Below are positions 25,092 to 32,703 of a stretch of 32,703 nucleotides of DNA, piece after piece. Location of the stretch: NCBI GenBank assembly GCA_958427145.1, contig CAUAAZ010000024.1, forward strand, positions 1 to 32,703. Direction: 5' to 3'. This DNA is from an uncultured Collinsella sp. Its GTDB lineage: Bacteria; Actinomycetota; Coriobacteriia; Coriobacteriales; Coriobacteriaceae. Each line of letters opens with the position of its first letter. The stretch's first letter is position 1. The notes beneath the pieces are model-generated. The model worked only from the letters and a program-made list of their open reading frames with translations, was not told the origin of the DNA and searched no databases. The position numbers and the translations under genes are program-made.

Positions 25092-25160
25092 GTCCCTGTT
25101 CCCAGGGATCCCCCAATCGATGAATTCAGAATGCGAATGAATTGCCAGTGCGACGCCCCC
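25092..25160 (-). promoter_or_regulatory. Leader between antiterminator and priming gene with two hairpins
   Basis: On the minus strand the spacer holds AATTCA/TGAATT (9-nt loop) and TCCCTG-GGAA-CAGGGA, a 6-bp stem with a GNRA loop that covers the ribosome site of the sugar transferase GTG. LoaP-type proteins act through an RNA hairpin in the leader of their operon, so this is one candidate site. Structure seen; role inferred. Confidence 0.35.
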
Positions 25161-25751
25161 TTACGTCTTACTGGGCACGTCCAGCGGAAGCAGCTCCCTA
25201 AAAGCGGAGTCGCCTTCGCCCACGTCTACCAAGCACCAGCGCTTATGACGGTCGATCTTCTTAACACGGGCCTCTTGCCCCACCAAGGGCCCTTGCTCTA
25301 TGTGCAGCACGCCGTCTTCTATGCGGGCTACGCTGTTGCGCACCACGCCGTCGTCGTCGAGCACACTGCGGTACCAGTCCTGCGCATCGTCCGGCATGGG
25401 CGCATAGGCGCGCTCCCTGCTGCCGGCAATGCGGCAGCCAAAACTCAACTGGGCCAAAGCCTTGTCGAGAAGGGCGGCATCGCGCGTGGCGACGAAGAAG
25501 TATTCCTTGTACATAGGTTTGGTTTGGAGCGACCAGGCGCCGTCCCGCTTAAACCAGAACTCCTTTTGCATCACAAAAGCGTCCTGCATCAGCTCGTGCG
25601 GGATAATGCCGCGGACCTTTTCACAGGTCTCACGCTCTTTACCGTTGGGGGTGTGGACCAGATACCAGCGGATGCGACCGCGCTGGCTGTTGGTGATGGC
25701 GCCGTTAAAAGCACCGGGCAGCTGCTCTTGGCGCCGCATTGTCTGTTCCAT
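25161..25751 (-). CDS. NusG-family specialised antiterminator (LoaP-like)
   Basis: 196 residues. An N-terminal NGN domain (about 27-112: IRWYLVHTPNGKERETCEKV, PMYKEYFFVAT) and a C-terminal KOW-type segment (about 153-178: GPLVGQEARVKKIDRHKRWC) are separated by a linker. This is the layout of NusG paralogues such as LoaP, RfaH and UpxY that let RNA polymerase read long polysaccharide operons. It stands as the first gene, directly ahead of the priming transferase. ATG 25751 is preceded by GGGGGCGAGAG; 11 codons upstream to 25784 run through a hairpin and are not used. The binding site is not proved, but hairpins occur at 25769-25793 and 25092-25160. Confidence 0.88.
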   Translation of the reverse strand: MEQTMRRQEQLPGAFNGAITNSQRGRIRWYLVHTPNGKERETCEKVRGIIPHELMQDAFVMQKEFWFKRDGAWSLQTKPMYKEYFFVATRDAALLDKALAQLSFGCRIAGSRERAYAPMPDDAQDWYRSVLDDDGVVRNSVARIEDGVLHIEQGPLVGQEARVKKIDRHKRWCLVDVGEGDSAFRELLPLDVPSKT

Positions 25752-25768
25752 CTCTCGCCCCCTTAACT

Positions 25769-25793
25769 TGCATCCGCGACGCACGCGGATGCA
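25769..25793 (-). promoter_or_regulatory. Leader hairpin just upstream of the antiterminator gene
   Basis: A perfect 9-bp stem GCATCCGCG/CGCGGATGC (10 with an outer T-A pair) and a 5-nt loop lie 18 nt before the start codon of the LoaP-like gene. No T-tract follows, so it is not a terminator. It could be the RNA signal bound by the antiterminator or an autoregulatory element. Confidence 0.45.
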
Positions 25794-25833
25794 GGGGCGT
25801 TAAGAACAGGCTTCTCGCTCGCAGCTAGGCGCA

Positions 25834-25973
25834 GTCGCAAAAGTACAGGTTTTTGTAGAGGCGTATGGAGATGCACCCATTCGCGGCGCATTTTGTGCAA
25901 TCTGGGAAAACGCGAGCAGTTTGCTCGTATAATGAGCTTCGTCGAAAGATACAAAAACCTGTACCTTTTTGCA
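25834..25973. repeat. Inverted repeat flanking the EPS operon promoter region
   Basis: The left copy (25839-25857, GTACAGGTTTTTGTA core) and the right copy (25950-25969, TACAAAAACCTGTAC core) match in reverse complement over about 19 bp with one or two changes. Each core is itself a TACA-N6-TGTA half palindrome. The 90 bp between holds a TATAAT box on plus (25928-25933) inside a symmetrical CTCGTATAATGAG and a small hairpin CGAGCA/TGCTCG. The copies look like paired operators for a regulator of the leftward EPS operon. Sequence seen directly; regulator unknown. Confidence 0.55.
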
Positions 25974-25975
25974 CA

Positions 25976-26005
25976 ACAAAAAAGCCGCTCTAACCAGCGG
26001 CTTTT
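25976..26005 (-). terminator. Second terminator behind thrS (bidirectional)
   Basis: A 10-bp stem AAAAGCCGCT/AGCGGCTTTT with a 6-nt loop. On the minus strand it is followed by TTTTTTG; on plus by CTTCT. It backs up the thrS terminator and insulates the EPS promoter region from thrS. Confidence 0.8.
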
Positions 26006-26019
26006 CTTCTATAGACAAC

Positions 26020-26054
26020 AAAAAAGGCGACCGCCCGCGAGGACGATCGCCTTT
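26020..26054 (-). terminator. thrS terminator
   Basis: On the minus strand AAAGGCGA/TCGCCTTT forms an 8-bp stem with a GC-rich inner part, followed by TTTTTTG. It lies about 23 bp behind the thrS stop codon. Confidence 0.85.
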
Positions 26055-26076
26055 GTTAATTCTTGTATTGTTTGTG

Positions 26077-27840
<1,764 letters not shown>

Positions 27841-27910
27841 GGGTATGTTTTCTCCTCTCGGATGCCTGATGCAAGTGCGTGCGATGCGCTCGGCGTTTTT
27901 GACTTGCATC

Positions 27911-27938
27911 ATTATAGGCAGGTTGCCTTGGTATACAA
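27911..27938 (-). promoter_or_regulatory. thrS promoter
   Basis: On the minus strand TTGTAT (27933-27938) and a perfect TATAAT (27911-27916) are 16 bp apart. Transcription would start at about 27904, leaving a leader of some 64 nt before thrS. Confidence 0.75.
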
Positions 27939-27974
27939 GCGCCCGCCGCACCTTAATGGCACGGCGGGCGATTT
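27938..27974. terminator. GC-rich hairpin between the zinc-ribbon gene and thrS
   Basis: The stem CGCCCGCCG/CGGCGGGCG (9 bp, 13-nt loop) is very stable. A T-run (ATTTT) follows only on the plus strand; the minus side has CTTG. It probably ends transcripts of the zinc-ribbon gene, although the tail is weak. Confidence 0.45.
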
Positions 27975-28066
27975 TCTACGCATGCTTCATCGTGTGGGGC
28001 AGGGCTGTGGGGCGCGCGTGGCTTACGGCGTGCCCGTGGCTTGCGGCCGGCCCGGCGATGGATGCG

Positions 28067-28498
28067 TTACTGGATACGAGTTCGGCAGTAGGGGCAGACC
28101 TTCCAGTGCGCATCGAGCGGGCGATGGCAGCTGGGGCACACGTTGCGAACCTGGGTATCGCACACCGGGCAGACGACGAAGTCCTTCTCGATGGGCGCGC
28201 CGCACTGCGGGCAGGTGCCGTACTGGGCAAGCTGGCGCTCGCGCAGGGCCATGTCCAGCTCCTGCTCCTCGCGGTCGGACGCGTAGGAGTGCGGGCGCAG
28301 GACCAGGTAGGCAATGAGGCCTACAAACGGGATGAGGGCGATGATGCCCCATGCCACGTAGGCGCTGGCGCCGCGGCGGCGAGCGTCGATGAACACATAG
28401 ACGACCGACAGCACATACAGGGCGATGATAAAGCCAACGAAGGCATAGACGACGCCCATAAGCTGCGGCGACATGAGCTCGGAGATGTACTTGGACAT
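28067..28498 (-). CDS. Small membrane protein with PLDc_N-like helices and double zinc ribbon
   Basis: 143 residues. Two membrane helices (about 12-35 and 46-68) with the intervening VFIDARRRG resemble the PLDc_N membrane anchor. Then a charged helix, and then four CxxC pairs (CPQCG, CPVCD, CPSCH, CPYCR) that form two zinc ribbons, DZR-like. It probably sits in the membrane with the zinc part in the cytoplasm. The function is not known. ATG 28498 with AAGG about 8 nt upstream; the 15 codons before it lack support. It is transcribed toward thrS but separated by a hairpin and the thrS promoter. Confidence 0.8.
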   Translation of the reverse strand: MSKYISELMSPQLMGVVYAFVGFIIALYVLSVVYVFIDARRRGASAYVAWGIIALIPFVGLIAYLVLRPHSYASDREEQELDMALRERQLAQYGTCPQCGAPIEKDFVVCPVCDTQVRNVCPSCHRPLDAHWKVCPYCRTRIQ

Positions 28499-28598
28499 TA
28501 CGGGTACCTTTCGGAATATTAACAGTCCGTGCAAGTTTACCACGGGGTTTGTTTATATGGGACCACGGCTAGGCGCGGGGCTGACGCGGACACAAACA

Positions 28599-28653
28599 TC
28601 TCAATCTGTAACAGGTGGGAGCGGAATCCGGGTCTAGATGTTACAGATTTAGA
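28599..28653. repeat. Palindromic repeat unit 1 (TCTCAATCTGTAACA type)
   Basis: TCTCAATCTGTAACA (28599-28613) and TGTTACAGATTTAGA (28639-28653) are reverse complements over 15 bp except for one base; the spacer is 25 bp. The same 15-mer, with one or two base changes, recurs in unit 2. Confidence 0.8.
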
Positions 28654-28678
28654 CACAGGGGTTCCTCCCCGACTTCAA

Positions 28679-28733
28679 TCTCGATCTGTAACATCTTGGG
28701 CTCCAAAACCCCTCTTACTGTTACAGATCGAGA
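28679..28733. repeat. Palindromic repeat unit 2 (TCTCGATCTGTAACA type)
   Basis: TCTCGATCTGTAACA (28679-28693) and TGTTACAGATCGAGA (28719-28733) form a perfect 15-bp inverted repeat with a 25-bp spacer, the same spacing as unit 1. The two units are 25 bp apart, so all four arms are regularly spaced with a 40-bp period. Confidence 0.85.
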
Positions 28734-28871
28734 CAAACTTCCGGCACCGGGGTCAGCAGACAAAGACGTCGACGTTACCGAGCTTCCCCTCGCCTACCGT
28801 TGGCAGATGCAGCGGGGCTGTTCGCCGCATTGCCGCCGTGTTGGACGCACGCAGACCGTAGGATGGTCTTA

Positions 28872-28886
28872 TTGACATCCTGTCAA
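28872..28886. promoter_or_regulatory. Possible operator before the GlpA-like operon
   Basis: TTGACA-TCC-TGTCAA is a 15-bp perfect palindrome 18 bp before the GTG start and just upstream of its GGAGG. The TTGACA half could also serve as a -35 box, but no -10 box follows at the right distance before the ribosome site. A repressor site is the likelier reading. Confidence 0.35.
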
Positions 28887-28903
28887 CTTGTCTTGGAGGC
28901 ACC

Positions 28904-30361
28904 GTGGCAGAAACGTTTGATATCGCAATTGTGGGCGCGGGCATTACCGGGTGCGCCATCGCGAGGCAGCTCGCGCGCTATGACCTATCTATTTGCGTAG
29001 CCGAGGCCGCCAACGATATCGCGCTGGGCGCGTCGAAGGCCAACGGCGGTCTGGTGCACGCCGGCTACGATCCGGCACCGGGCACGGTAAAGGCGCAGGT
29101 CAACGCCCGTGGTTGCGAGCTATATGGCACGTGGGCCCAGGAGCTCGGATTTTTGTTCCGCCGCACCGGTTCGATGGTGCTGGGTTTCAGCGACGAGGAC
29201 CGCGCACAACTGAAGAAGCTGCGCCAGAATGGCCTGGCCAACGGCGTGCCCGAGCTGTCGATTGTCGGCCCCGAGCGCATCCACGAGTTGGAGCCGCGCG
29301 CGAGTGCCCAGACCACGTGCGCGCTATGGTGCCCTTCGACCGGTTACGTTGACCCGTTTGAAGTAGCCATCGCCGCGCTGGAGAACGCCGTTGCCAACGG
29401 CGTGACGTTTATGCGGTCTGCGCCAGTGGAGGCAATTGAAGTTGCCGACTCGGATGACAGAGCTGCGCGCTTTACGCTGGCAACGCCCGCAGGAGACGTG
29501 CACTGCCGTTACCTAATCAACGCCGCAGGCAACGGAGCCGCGGATATCTCGCATATGGCCGGCGCCGAGGAGTTCCAGATGGTCTGGCGCCAGGGCAACA
29601 TCGTGGTACTGGACAAGGAACCGCGCGCGCTCATGCCGCTCTACCCGGTGCCGACGCCGGTGTCGAAGGGCGTCATCGTGACAGGCACCGTGCATGGCAA
29701 CACCGTGATCACCGCGACCGCCGCCGTGCGCGAGCCGGGCGATACACAAACCTACGCGACCGATGTCAACGCGCTCCTGACCGGCGCGCGCAAACTGGTG
29801 CCCGATCTGGACACGCGCCGCGTGGTGCGCGCGTTTGCCGGCGGACGCCCGGTCATTAAGGGAACGAACGACTTCTTTATTGGGCAGTCATCTGTGGTGC
29901 TGGGGCTGTTCCAGGCGGCGGGCATTCAGTCGCCGGGCGTGGCGAGCGCCCCGGCCATTGCCGAGCGCATGGAGCAAGTGCTGCGCGACGCCGGCGTGAC
30001 CCTGCGCGAACGCGCCGATTGGAACCCGATTCGCCGTGCGCCGGACGACTTTGACCGCGCGCCGCTCGCGCGCAAGGAAGAGCTCATTGAGTCCGATCCC
30101 GCGTGGGGGCAGATCGTCTGCCGCTGCGAAACGGTGCCCGAGGCCGAGATCGTGGCAGCGATCCGACGCCGCCCGGGCGCGGTTTCGGTCGAGGGCGTCA
30201 AGCGGCGCTGCCGTGCCGGCATGGGTCGGTGCCAGAGTGGTTTTTGCCAGAGCCGCATGGTGGCGATTCTTGCCCGCGAGCTGGGCTGCGACCCCAGCGA
30301 GGTGCTGCTGGAGGATGCCGGATCTTGGCTGGTCGAAGGACCGCTGAAAGGGGTGAGCTAG
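28904..30361 (+). CDS. GlpA-like FAD-dependent oxidoreductase with C-terminal BFD-like [2Fe-2S] domain
   Basis: 485 residues. The FAD-binding motif IAIVGAGITGCAIARQLARY (6-25) opens a DAO-type fold with NGGLVHAGYDPAPG, the pattern of glycerol-3-phosphate dehydrogenases and 2-hydroxyglutarate oxidases. The C-terminal 80 residues carry four cysteines (VCRCET, RRCRAGMGRCQSGFC), a BFD-like domain that holds an iron-sulfur cluster, as in GlpA. It probably oxidises glycerol 3-phosphate to dihydroxyacetone phosphate and passes electrons to the next gene's product. GTG start at 28904 with GGAGG 4 nt upstream. It overlaps nothing but lies 1 bp before the next gene; the three genes form one operon. Confidence 0.85.
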   Translation: MAETFDIAIVGAGITGCAIARQLARYDLSICVAEAANDIALGASKANGGLVHAGYDPAPGTVKAQVNARGCELYGTWAQELGFLFRRTGSMVLGFSDEDRAQLKKLRQNGLANGVPELSIVGPERIHELEPRASAQTTCALWCPSTGYVDPFEVAIAALENAVANGVTFMRSAPVEAIEVADSDDRAARFTLATPAGDVHCRYLINAAGNGAADISHMAGAEEFQMVWRQGNIVVLDKEPRALMPLYPVPTPVSKGVIVTGTVHGNTVITATAAVREPGDTQTYATDVNALLTGARKLVPDLDTRRVVRAFAGGRPVIKGTNDFFIGQSSVVLGLFQAAGIQSPGVASAPAIAERMEQVLRDAGVTLRERADWNPIRRAPDDFDRAPLARKEELIESDPAWGQIVCRCETVPEAEIVAAIRRRPGAVSVEGVKRRCRAGMGRCQSGFCQSRMVAILARELGCDPSEVLLEDAGSWLVEGPLKGVS

Positions 30362-30362
30362 G

Positions 30363-31763
30363 ATGGCGACGTTTGACATGCACGACGAACGCGCAGAGGC
30401 CGGAGCCGCAGTGTCGGTAGCAACACAGGCCTTCGACGTGGTCGTTATCGGCGGCGGACCTGCCGGCATGGCGGCCGCGCTTGCCGCGCATAAGGCCGGC
30501 GCACGCGTGGCCATCGTGGAGCGCAAGCAGCACCTGGGCGGCATCCTCCGCCAGTGCATTCACCCGGGTTTTGGCCTGTCGCACTTTAAGCAGGAACTCA
30601 CCGGCCCCGAGTACGCGCAGCGCTTTATCGACCAGGTGCGCGCGACCGACATCGTGCTGTTCTTGGACAGCATGGTGCTTGGGATCGATTCGGGCGAGGG
30701 CGAAGGCGCGGGCGACCCGGGCACGGGCGAGGCCGCGGGAACCGCCGCGGTCCATACCGTCACGCTCATGAGCCGTGTCGGCATGCTACAGCTCACCGGG
30801 CGTACGGTCGTCCTTGCCATGGGGTGCCGCGAGCGCACCCGCAGCGAGATCAAGATCCCCGGTAGCCGTCCCGCCGGCGTATTTACGGCCGGCTTGGCGC
30901 AGCGATACATCAATATCGAAAACCTCAAGCCCAGCTCGCGCGCCGTCATTTTAGGCTCGGGCGACATCGGGCTTATCATGGCGCGCCGCTGCACGCTCGA
31001 GGGGATTTCCGTCGAGGGCGTGTACGAGCTCATGCCGTACGCCAACGGTCTGCGTCGCAACGTCAAGAACTGCCTGGACGACTTTGGCATTCCGCTGCAC
31101 CTGTCCACCACCGTCACACGTGTGATCGGGCACGACCGCGTGGAGGCCGTCGAGGTAAGCAAGGTCGACGAGCACCTGGTGCCCATTCCGGAGACCGAGC
31201 GCATCGTTCCGTGCGATACGCTGCTGCTTTCGGTGGGATTGATTCCCGAGAACGAGCTTTCGGTTGCCGCAGGCGTGGAGCTTGACCCGCGCACGCGCGG
31301 CGCCGTGGTGGACCAGAGCCTGCAGACGGGCGTGCCGGGCATCTTTGCCTGCGGCAATGTGCTGCATGTGCACGACCTAGCCGACAACGTGACGACCGAG
31401 TCCGAGAGGGCTGGCGCAGCTGCAGCGGCGTACGCGCTGGGTGGCGACACGGATGCTGAGGCGGGTGCCGCGGACGCGGGCTGCGAGCTCACCGTCTCCC
31501 CTGCCGGCATCGCGGGCTACGCGCTGCCGGGGCGCATTACGGCTGTGGCACTCACCAAACTCAACTTCCGCGTACGCCGACCGGTCGACGCCGCCCGCGT
31601 GCGTATTCTCGCTGGCGGCGAGGAATTATTCGTAGGCAAGGTCCGTGCATTTAAGCCAAGCGTCATGGAAAGCTTTCCAATGCCGGCAAAGGTCATCAAA
31701 CAAGCGCTCGACCTGGGTGTCAGCGAGATTGTCCTGTCCGTTAATCCCATCGAGGAGGCATAG
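30363..31763 (+). CDS. FAD/NAD-dependent oxidoreductase, partner of the GlpA-like protein
   Basis: 466 residues of the pyridine-nucleotide-disulfide oxidoreductase type. The FAD motif FDVVVIGGGPAGMAAALAAH (about 24-43) is preceded by an extra 20-residue N-terminus; GGILRQCIHPGFGL follows; the NAD-binding motif VILGSGDIGLIMARR is near 195-210; GIFACGNVLHVHDLADNV near 325 closes the second FAD contact. An Ala/Gly-rich insert lies at about 110-130 and another near 358-375. In many Firmicutes and actinobacteria this gene stands between a GlpA-like gene and a DUF1667 gene. It probably links glycerol-3-phosphate oxidation to NAD. ATG 30363 comes 1 bp after the previous stop. Confidence 0.85.
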   Translation: MATFDMHDERAEAGAAVSVATQAFDVVVIGGGPAGMAAALAAHKAGARVAIVERKQHLGGILRQCIHPGFGLSHFKQELTGPEYAQRFIDQVRATDIVLFLDSMVLGIDSGEGEGAGDPGTGEAAGTAAVHTVTLMSRVGMLQLTGRTVVLAMGCRERTRSEIKIPGSRPAGVFTAGLAQRYINIENLKPSSRAVILGSGDIGLIMARRCTLEGISVEGVYELMPYANGLRRNVKNCLDDFGIPLHLSTTVTRVIGHDRVEAVEVSKVDEHLVPIPETERIVPCDTLLLSVGLIPENELSVAAGVELDPRTRGAVVDQSLQTGVPGIFACGNVLHVHDLADNVTTESERAGAAAAAYALGGDTDAEAGAADAGCELTVSPAGIAGYALPGRITAVALTKLNFRVRRPVDAARVRILAGGEELFVGKVRAFKPSVMESFPMPAKVIKQALDLGVSEIVLSVNPIEEA

Positions 31764-31766
31764 CTC

Positions 31767-32177
31767 ATGAGCAATAACGCAATCGATACGCTGCAGTTCA
31801 ACTGCACCACCTGCCCATCCGAGTGTCTCCTGACCGTAGAGGTAGAGCGTGACGCAGACGGCGCCGTGGTAGAGGTGCGCTCCGTGACCGGCAACAGCTG
31901 TCCGCGCGGTAATAAGTTCGCACATCAGGAGCTCACCTGCCCCATGCGCGTGCTCACCACTACCGTAGCAGTATCTGGCGGCGACGAGACGCTGCTGCCT
32001 GTCCGCACCGCCAAGGCCATCCCGCTAGAACTCCACGCCCAAGCCATGAACCTCATCCGAGGCCTGGTCGTCAACGCCCCCATCCGCATGGGCGACGTCG
32101 TACTGGAAGACCTCCTCGACACCAGCATCAACCTCATCGCCAGCATGGACATCAACCGAGCCCAAGTAGCTAATTAG
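31767..32177 (+). CDS. DUF1667 domain protein (third component of the oxidoreductase operon)
   Basis: 136 residues. Cysteines in NCTTCPSECLL (N-terminal CxxC-x3-C), GNSCPRGNKFA and LTCPMRVLTTTV are those conserved in DUF1667 and may hold an iron-sulfur cluster; C-terminal part (PVRTAKAIPLELHAQAMNLI) is typical. DUF1667 is almost always found behind the two FAD genes seen here and may act as an electron-transfer subunit; this is inference. ATG 31767 has GAGGAGG 8 nt upstream and begins 3 bp after the previous stop. Confidence 0.9.
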   Translation: MSNNAIDTLQFNCTTCPSECLLTVEVERDADGAVVEVRSVTGNSCPRGNKFAHQELTCPMRVLTTTVAVSGGDETLLPVRTAKAIPLELHAQAMNLIRGLVVNAPIRMGDVVLEDLLDTSINLIASMDINRAQVAN

Positions 32178-32246
32178 GGACGGGGCTCTTTTAGCTACCC
32201 CGCCATCCACCCAGCCCTCTTCAATTGCGGTGAAATAGTTCCTGAT

Positions 32247-32272
32247 TGGGGGTGCGGACGATTTCTTGGACC
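32247..32272. repeat. Probable end (inverted repeat) of the IS3 element
   Basis: The sequence TGCGGACGATTTCTTGG (within 32252-32268) lies just behind the transposase stop, where IS3 elements have their terminal repeat. The other end is outside the window, so the exact border cannot be fixed. Confidence 0.4.
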
Positions 32273-32276
32273 GCGC

Positions 32277-32703
32277 CTAGGCGTATCCAAGCTTCCTGCG
32301 GTACTCCATCGGGCTCAGCCACCCGAGGGACTTCTTGATCCGCTCCTCACGATAGTACACGAGGTAGGCCTCGAGCCTTCCCATGAACTCCTCGGCCGTC
32401 ACGCCCTCCCAGTCCCTGTAGTGGAAGAACTCGTTCTTGAGGCGCCCGAAGAAGCCCTCGCAGGCCGAGTTGTCCGGGCTGCAGCCCTTCGCGGACATGC
32501 TCCTGACCAGGCCGTTCTCCTCGCAGATCCCGATCCACTCCGGCCAGCGGTAGTGGCCGCCCCGGTCCGAGTGGATCGTCGTGCGCGCGCCCGCCGGCCT
32601 CGCCGCGCAGGCCTTGAGCAGGCTCGAGTTCGCGAGGCGCTTGTCGGGGTGTGTTAGCGTCAATGTAATTTTCACCATTTCCACCAACGCATTTTCGCCA
32701 ATC
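32277..32703 (-). mobile_element. IS3-family transposase (orfB), C-terminal part, cut by window end
   Basis: At least 140 residues are visible on the minus strand. They include the second catalytic Asp in TIHSDRGGHYRWPEW and the Glu in SACEGFFGRLKNEFF of the rve/DDE integrase core, ending in YYREERIKKSLGWLSPMEYR and LGYA, the normal IS3 (IS150-like) C-terminus. The stretch before PDKRLANSSLL (GENALVEMVKITLTLTH) does not look like IS3 sequence, so the 5' part may be replaced or shifted close to the window edge. The first catalytic Asp is not in view. Confidence 0.85.

Larger units (their letters stand above)
28499..28903. other. Divergent intergenic region with palindromic repeats
   Basis: About 405 bp between the divergent zinc-ribbon and GlpA-like genes. 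It holds two inverted-repeat pairs (28599-28653, 28679-28733) and a TTGACA/TGTCAA palindrome just before the GlpA-like gene. No convincing coding frame; the open frames across it overlap the repeats. Confidence 0.6.

Noticed and set aside
25928..26005. Short plus-strand RNA from the TATAAT box to the terminator
   Set aside because: No -35 box at the right distance; the TATAAT lies in a symmetric sequence, so the direction is uncertain.
27841..27910. T-box riboswitch before thrS
   Set aside because: The leader is only about 64 nt and lacks a specifier stem and the conserved T-box sequence.
28599..28733. CRISPR array
   Set aside because: The arms alternate in orientation and are only 15 bp with equal spacers; there are just four arms and no cas genes.
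32190..32212. Terminator behind the DUF1667 gene
   Set aside because: CGGGG/CCCCG gives only a 5-bp stem with a 12-nt loop and no T-tract after it.

Overview
The window looks like a chromosome segment of a gut Coriobacteriia, most likely Collinsella or a close relative. This is an inference from the GC-rich core genes, the actinobacterial codon use, the IS3 and IS256 type transposase sequences and the kind of exopolysaccharide (EPS) locus; there is no rRNA or other marker gene to settle it. Almost all genes from 700 to 28,500 lie on the minus strand; the last operon lies on the plus strand.

Left accessory region (1-10,990). It starts with AT-richer DNA holding hairpins, a broken AbiH-like gene, an intact Abi_2 (HEPN) abortive-infection gene, a DUF4238 gene and a TIGR04141/DUF6119 gene, which together look like a defence island. 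Two very long, nearly loop-free palindromes (59-117 and 1681-1727) lie here. The second sits 40 nt behind the HEPN gene and is followed by two more hairpins, the last with a T-tract, so the HEPN gene may end in, or be paired with, a structured RNA. Next come a small N-terminal gene fragment, a secreted transglutaminase-like gene cut off just after its catalytic cysteine motif, a DUF2806-like gene, a membrane-anchored NPCBM-domain gene and an IS256-type remnant.

EPS locus (25,751 down to 11,037, about 15 kb, one direction). It opens with a NusG/LoaP-like antiterminator, followed by a lipid-linked sugar-phosphate transferase, a GT4, a second GT4 broken by an internal deletion and frameshift, a GC-rich radical SAM/SPASM-like protein, a third GT4, a GT2, a hexapeptide acyltransferase, a Wzy-type polymerase, a DUF6625 glycosyltransferase-like protein, a GT32, a fused pyruvyltransferase/F420-hydrogenase-beta-like protein and a Wzx-type flippase, ending at a strong terminator (10,941-10,976). 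Most genes touch or overlap by 4 bp. The logic is Wzx/Wzy: the sugar transferase primes undecaprenyl phosphate, the GTs extend the unit, the acyl- and pyruvyltransferases decorate it, Wzx flips it and Wzy polymerises it. The antiterminator would carry RNA polymerase through the long operon.

Core region (25,980-32,200). thrS (without a TGS domain) has a clear promoter and two tandem terminators. A small membrane zinc-ribbon gene lies upstream of it. A 400-bp gap with two pairs of palindromic repeats follows, then a three-gene plus-strand operon (GlpA-like FAD oxidase with a BFD-like cysteine domain, FAD/NAD oxidoreductase, DUF1667 protein) that probably oxidises glycerol 3-phosphate. The window ends in the 3' part of an IS3-family transposase gene.
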